Shown: positions 61,587 through 64,000 of the stretch, piece by piece
Numbering within the stretch: the first letter of the stretch is position 1
Layout: each line of letters begins with the position of its first letter
Assembly (NCBI GenBank): GCA_021810625.1
Contig: JAJZIJ010000001.1
Location: 43,236 to 107,235, forward strand
DNA from: Acidobacteriota bacterium
GTDB lineage: Bacteria; Acidobacteriota; Terriglobia; Terriglobales; Acidobacteriaceae
DNA: 64,000 nucleotides
Direction of reading: 5' to 3'
The notes under the pieces: model-generated
What the model was told of the DNA's origin: nothing
Seen by the model: only the letters and a program-made list of their open reading frames with translations
Database searches by the model: none
Translations under genes and position numbers: made by a program

Positions 61587-63788
61587 ATGTCTACGTCAAC
61601 CTTCGCGTCGCGCATTCTCGCGCTCGTATCTGTCGTTCGTAGGCGGAGCTTTCCCACTCAAGCCAAAAGAAGGCTTGAATGGGGCACCCTGTCATCTCGA
61701 CCCATACGCCTGTCATCCCGACCTGTAAGCCTGTCATCCCGACCGAGGGTCGCCGCAGCGACCAGAGTGGAGGGACCTGCGTTTTCTGTCCCGTCATGCG
61801 CCTCCGCCCTGCTGCTGGCGGTCTTCATGCTGGCGGCGGCGAGCGCCCACGCCCAGACCACCTACACGGTGACGAATACGGCAAGCAGCGGAACTGGCTC
61901 ACTCGCCGCAGCGGTCGCGTCGGTGGATGCAGATAGAGGCACGCCCGGCGACACCATTGTCTTTGCCTCAGGGGTGACGGGAACCATCACGTTGGGCAGC
62001 ACGCTGACGCTTAGCCAGAATGTGACCATCTCCGGGCCGGGCACCACCGGGCCGGGCGCGAATCTGCTGACCATATCGGGCAACAATGCAGTCACTGTAT
62101 TCAGCATTAACTCTGGTGTTACGGCGAGCATCTCCGGGCTGACCATCACTGGCGGCAATGGCACCAACGGCGGCGGCATTTACAACGCTGGAACATTAAC
62201 GGTGAGCAACAGCACTATTTCAAACAACAACGCTAGCCAATATGGCGGGGGCATCTACAGTACAGGCGCGCTGACGGTGAGCAACAATAGCGTAATCTTC
62301 AATAATATTAGCCTTGCCGGCAGCGGCATTTTCAGCGCGGGTGGCCCGTTGACGGTGAGCAACAGTATCATCGCTGGCAACTACATCACTAGTAGTACCG
62401 GCGGTGGCGGCGGCATTGACAATCAATACGGCACGGCGACGGTGAGTAATAGCACCATCTCTGACAATTCGGCTGGCAGCGGCGGCGTTGGCGACGGCAT
62501 TGTCAACGGTGGCGCATTGACGGTGAGTAACAGTACGATCTCTGGCAATGGTGTTTCGAGCAGCCTTGATGGCGGTGGCATTTTCAACGGTGGCACGTTG
62601 ACGGTGAACAACAGCACAATCTCCAACAATGCGGCTAGCAACGGCGGCGGTATATTCAACAACAACAGCAACACCCCGATGACGATCACCAACAGCATCG
62701 TGGCGGGCAACACGGACTCCAGCACTGCGGGCGATGACTGCGATAGCTGCGGCACGCAGAGCGGCAACAACCTCATCAGCACGCCGTCGAATATCATCAA
62801 TCCGATGCTTGGCCCACTGCAATATAACGGCGGCCCCACGCAGACCATGCTGCCGCAGCCAAACAGTCCGGCCCTGAACGCTGGGTTGAGCAGCACGCTC
62901 TCCACCGATCAGCGCGGATTCCCCCGGCCCACGGGCACCGGCGTGGTGAGTGATCTGGGAGCGGTGCAGGTCGGCCCTCTCATCGTGACCACCACGGCGG
63001 ACAGCACGGACACCAGCGCGGTGTGCGACGGTTCAGATACCTGCTCCTTGCGCGATGCCATTACGCTGGCCAACAGCCAGGGATCGGGGGATATCTCCTT
63101 TGCCTCCAGCATTACGAGTACCCCCAGCACCATTACGCTGGGCAGCGCGCTGCCACCCATTACAGCCACGAATATCACCATCACCGGGCCGGGCGCGAAT
63201 CTGCTGACCGTATCTGGCAAAAATCTATATCAGGTCTTCAACATTAACTCTTCTAGCGTTACGGCCAGCCTCTCCGGGCTGACCATCGCCAACGGCAGTG
63301 CCCCCGCTGGCGGCGGCATCAACAACGCAGGCACATTGACGGTGAGCAACAGCACCCTCTCCGGCAATGCGTCTACGGCCAACTGCGGCACCCCCCCCAA
63401 CCCCCCCTGCATCGGCAACTCGGCAGGCGGCGGCGGCGGCGGCATTGCCAACAATGGCACGCTGACGATCAACAACAGCACCTTCTCCGGCAACTCGGCA
63501 GGCGGCGGCGGCATTGCCAACAATGGCACGCTGACGATCAACAACAGCACCTTCTCTGGCAACACGGCCAACGACGGCGGCGGCATTGCCAACAACGGCG
63601 GCACGGTGACGGTGAGCAACAGCACCTTCTCCGGCAATACGGCCCAATCCGGCGGCGGCATTGCCAACAACAACGGCGGCACAGTGACGATGACCAACAG
63701 CATTGTGGCGGGCAACACGGACGCAGGCGCTCCGGGCCAGGACTGTTATAGCTGCACACTGAGCGGCAATAACCTCGTCAGCACCCTA
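61587..63788 (+). pseudogene. Secreted beta-helix (choice-of-anchor type) surface protein, 3' end cut by an IS element
   Basis: The N-terminus MSTSTFASRILALVSV is separated from a signal-peptide core (ALLLAVFMLAAASAHAQ) by ~60 residues encoded by repeat DNA. The exported part has two similar halves, each with a polymorphic-outer-membrane-type lead-in (TVTNTASSGTGSL and CSLRDAITLANSQGSGDISF), a GPGANLLT turn, and many beta-helix rungs of the type GGGI.N.GTLTVSNSTFSGN. The homologous sequence ends at TLSGNNLVSTL near 63788, where an IS5-type element enters; the frame runs 114 bases into it to a stop at 63900-63902. The native C-terminus and any anchor are therefore missing in the window. Confidence 0.8.
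61651..61780. repeat. Hairpin repeat copy 2 plus 21-bp tandem repeats inside a coding region
   Basis: TTCCCACTCAAGCC (61651-61664) and GGCTTGAATGGGGCACC (61672-61688) are the second copy of the repeat at 30523-30560. It is followed by 21-bp tandem units CCTGTCATCTCGACCCATACG (61688-61708), CCTGTCATCCCGACCTGTAAG (61709-61729, last base included) and a third, partly diverged unit from 61730, then the GGAGGGACCTGC text of another dispersed repeat. In protein they read LSSRPIR, LSSRPVS, LSSRPRV. Confidence 0.85.
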
Positions 63789-64000
63789 GAGGCTGTTATG
63801 AACTTTATACCTGCGGGTAATTTTCATATTGCAGCGGGCGAGCATTCGCGCAGTATGGAGGGATGGAGAAGCAATATTCGACGCAGTATCCGAGCGATGT
63901 AAGCGACGAGGAGTGGGCGTTTGTGGCTGGGTATCTGGCGCTGTGCCGGGAGGATGCCAAGCAGCGCGAACACAGTCTGCGAGCGGTGTTCAACGGTCTG
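63789..64000 (+). mobile_element. IS5-type insertion sequence, left end only
   Basis: The element appears to start at GAGGCTGTTATGAAC (63789 onward), right after TA at 63787-63788 inside CTAG, in keeping with the TA or YTAR targets of IS5-family groups. Its transposase begins at 63863. The right end lies beyond the window, so the inverted repeat and target duplication cannot be confirmed here. Confidence 0.7.
63863..64000 (+). CDS. IS5-type transposase, N-terminal fragment
   Basis: The first 46 codons of a transposase: MEKQYSTQYPSDVSDEEWAF is the usual IS5-family opening (YPSD.SDEEW), and REHSLRAVFNGL matches the next conserved helix. The gene continues past the window end, so catalytic residues are not visible. 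Confidence 0.8.
   Translation, partial: MEKQYSTQYPSDVSDEEWAFVAGYLALCREDAKQREHSLRAVFNGL

Overview
The window is a contiguous piece of a moderately GC-rich chromosome. It most likely comes from an Acidobacteriota member of the Terriglobia/Acidobacteriaceae type. This placement is an inference from gene content and style: an Mla-type ATPase, LptE and outer-membrane barrel proteins show a diderm cell; an M13 peptidase and many small dispersed intergenic repeats fit that group; nuo, atp and his gene blocks are compact and overlapping. There is no rRNA or species-specific marker to settle it.

Layout. Positions 1-6000 (+): the 3' end of smc, an outer-membrane barrel protein, purC, cvpA, a small Fis-type regulator and an orphan secretin. 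Positions 6067-11629 (-): a DsbA-like thioredoxin protein, nadE, a polyprenyl-phosphate sugar transferase and an orphan Mla-type ABC ATPase. Positions 11825-18468 (+): a complete-looking attenuation control region (promoter, His-rich leader peptide, mutually exclusive antiterminator and terminator) followed by hisIGDCBHFA with overlapping or closely spaced genes; hisE and a histidinol phosphatase are absent. Positions 18485-27313: a six-helix membrane protein (-), an M13 metallopeptidase (+), then lptE-holA and tilS-ftsH (-). Positions 27387-30118 form an accessory patch: an unknown gene, an internally deleted IS481-type element with perfect terminal inverted repeats, and a Wzx-like flippase. 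Positions 30624-33688 hold pdxS-pdxT, a lone heme-copper oxidase subunit III, a ThiS-like protein and an unknown gene.

Positions 33899-35400 are a 1.5-kb cassette bounded by perfect 17-bp inverted repeats. It carries a membrane protein, a ribbon-helix-helix protein and a DUF4177-like protein, with no transposase. It lies directly upstream of the complex I operon (35490-49214), which runs nuoA-C-D-x-E-F-G-H-J-K-L-M-N. That operon lacks nuoB and nuoI and contains one extra small unknown gene. A strong two-way terminator separates it from the convergent Fo genes atpZ-atpI-atpB-atpE (49290-51220). Then follow lysS with an internal insertion, a repeat cluster, a PLP decarboxylase, an Rrf2 regulator, a YmdB-type phosphoesterase, an acyl-CoA dehydrogenase, a giant Sel1-repeat protein with 27 repeats, tRNA-Pro(UGG), a second repeat cluster, and a beta-helix surface protein cut at its 3' end by an IS5-type element that runs off the window.

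How it works together: the two big blocks are histidine biosynthesis under its own attenuator, and respiratory energy conversion (NDH-1 membrane and NADH modules plus the membrane sector of ATP synthase). The most notable observations are the his attenuator, the inverted-repeat cassette, the missing nuoB/nuoI, the lysS insertion and a repeat element built in-frame into a secreted protein's N-terminus.
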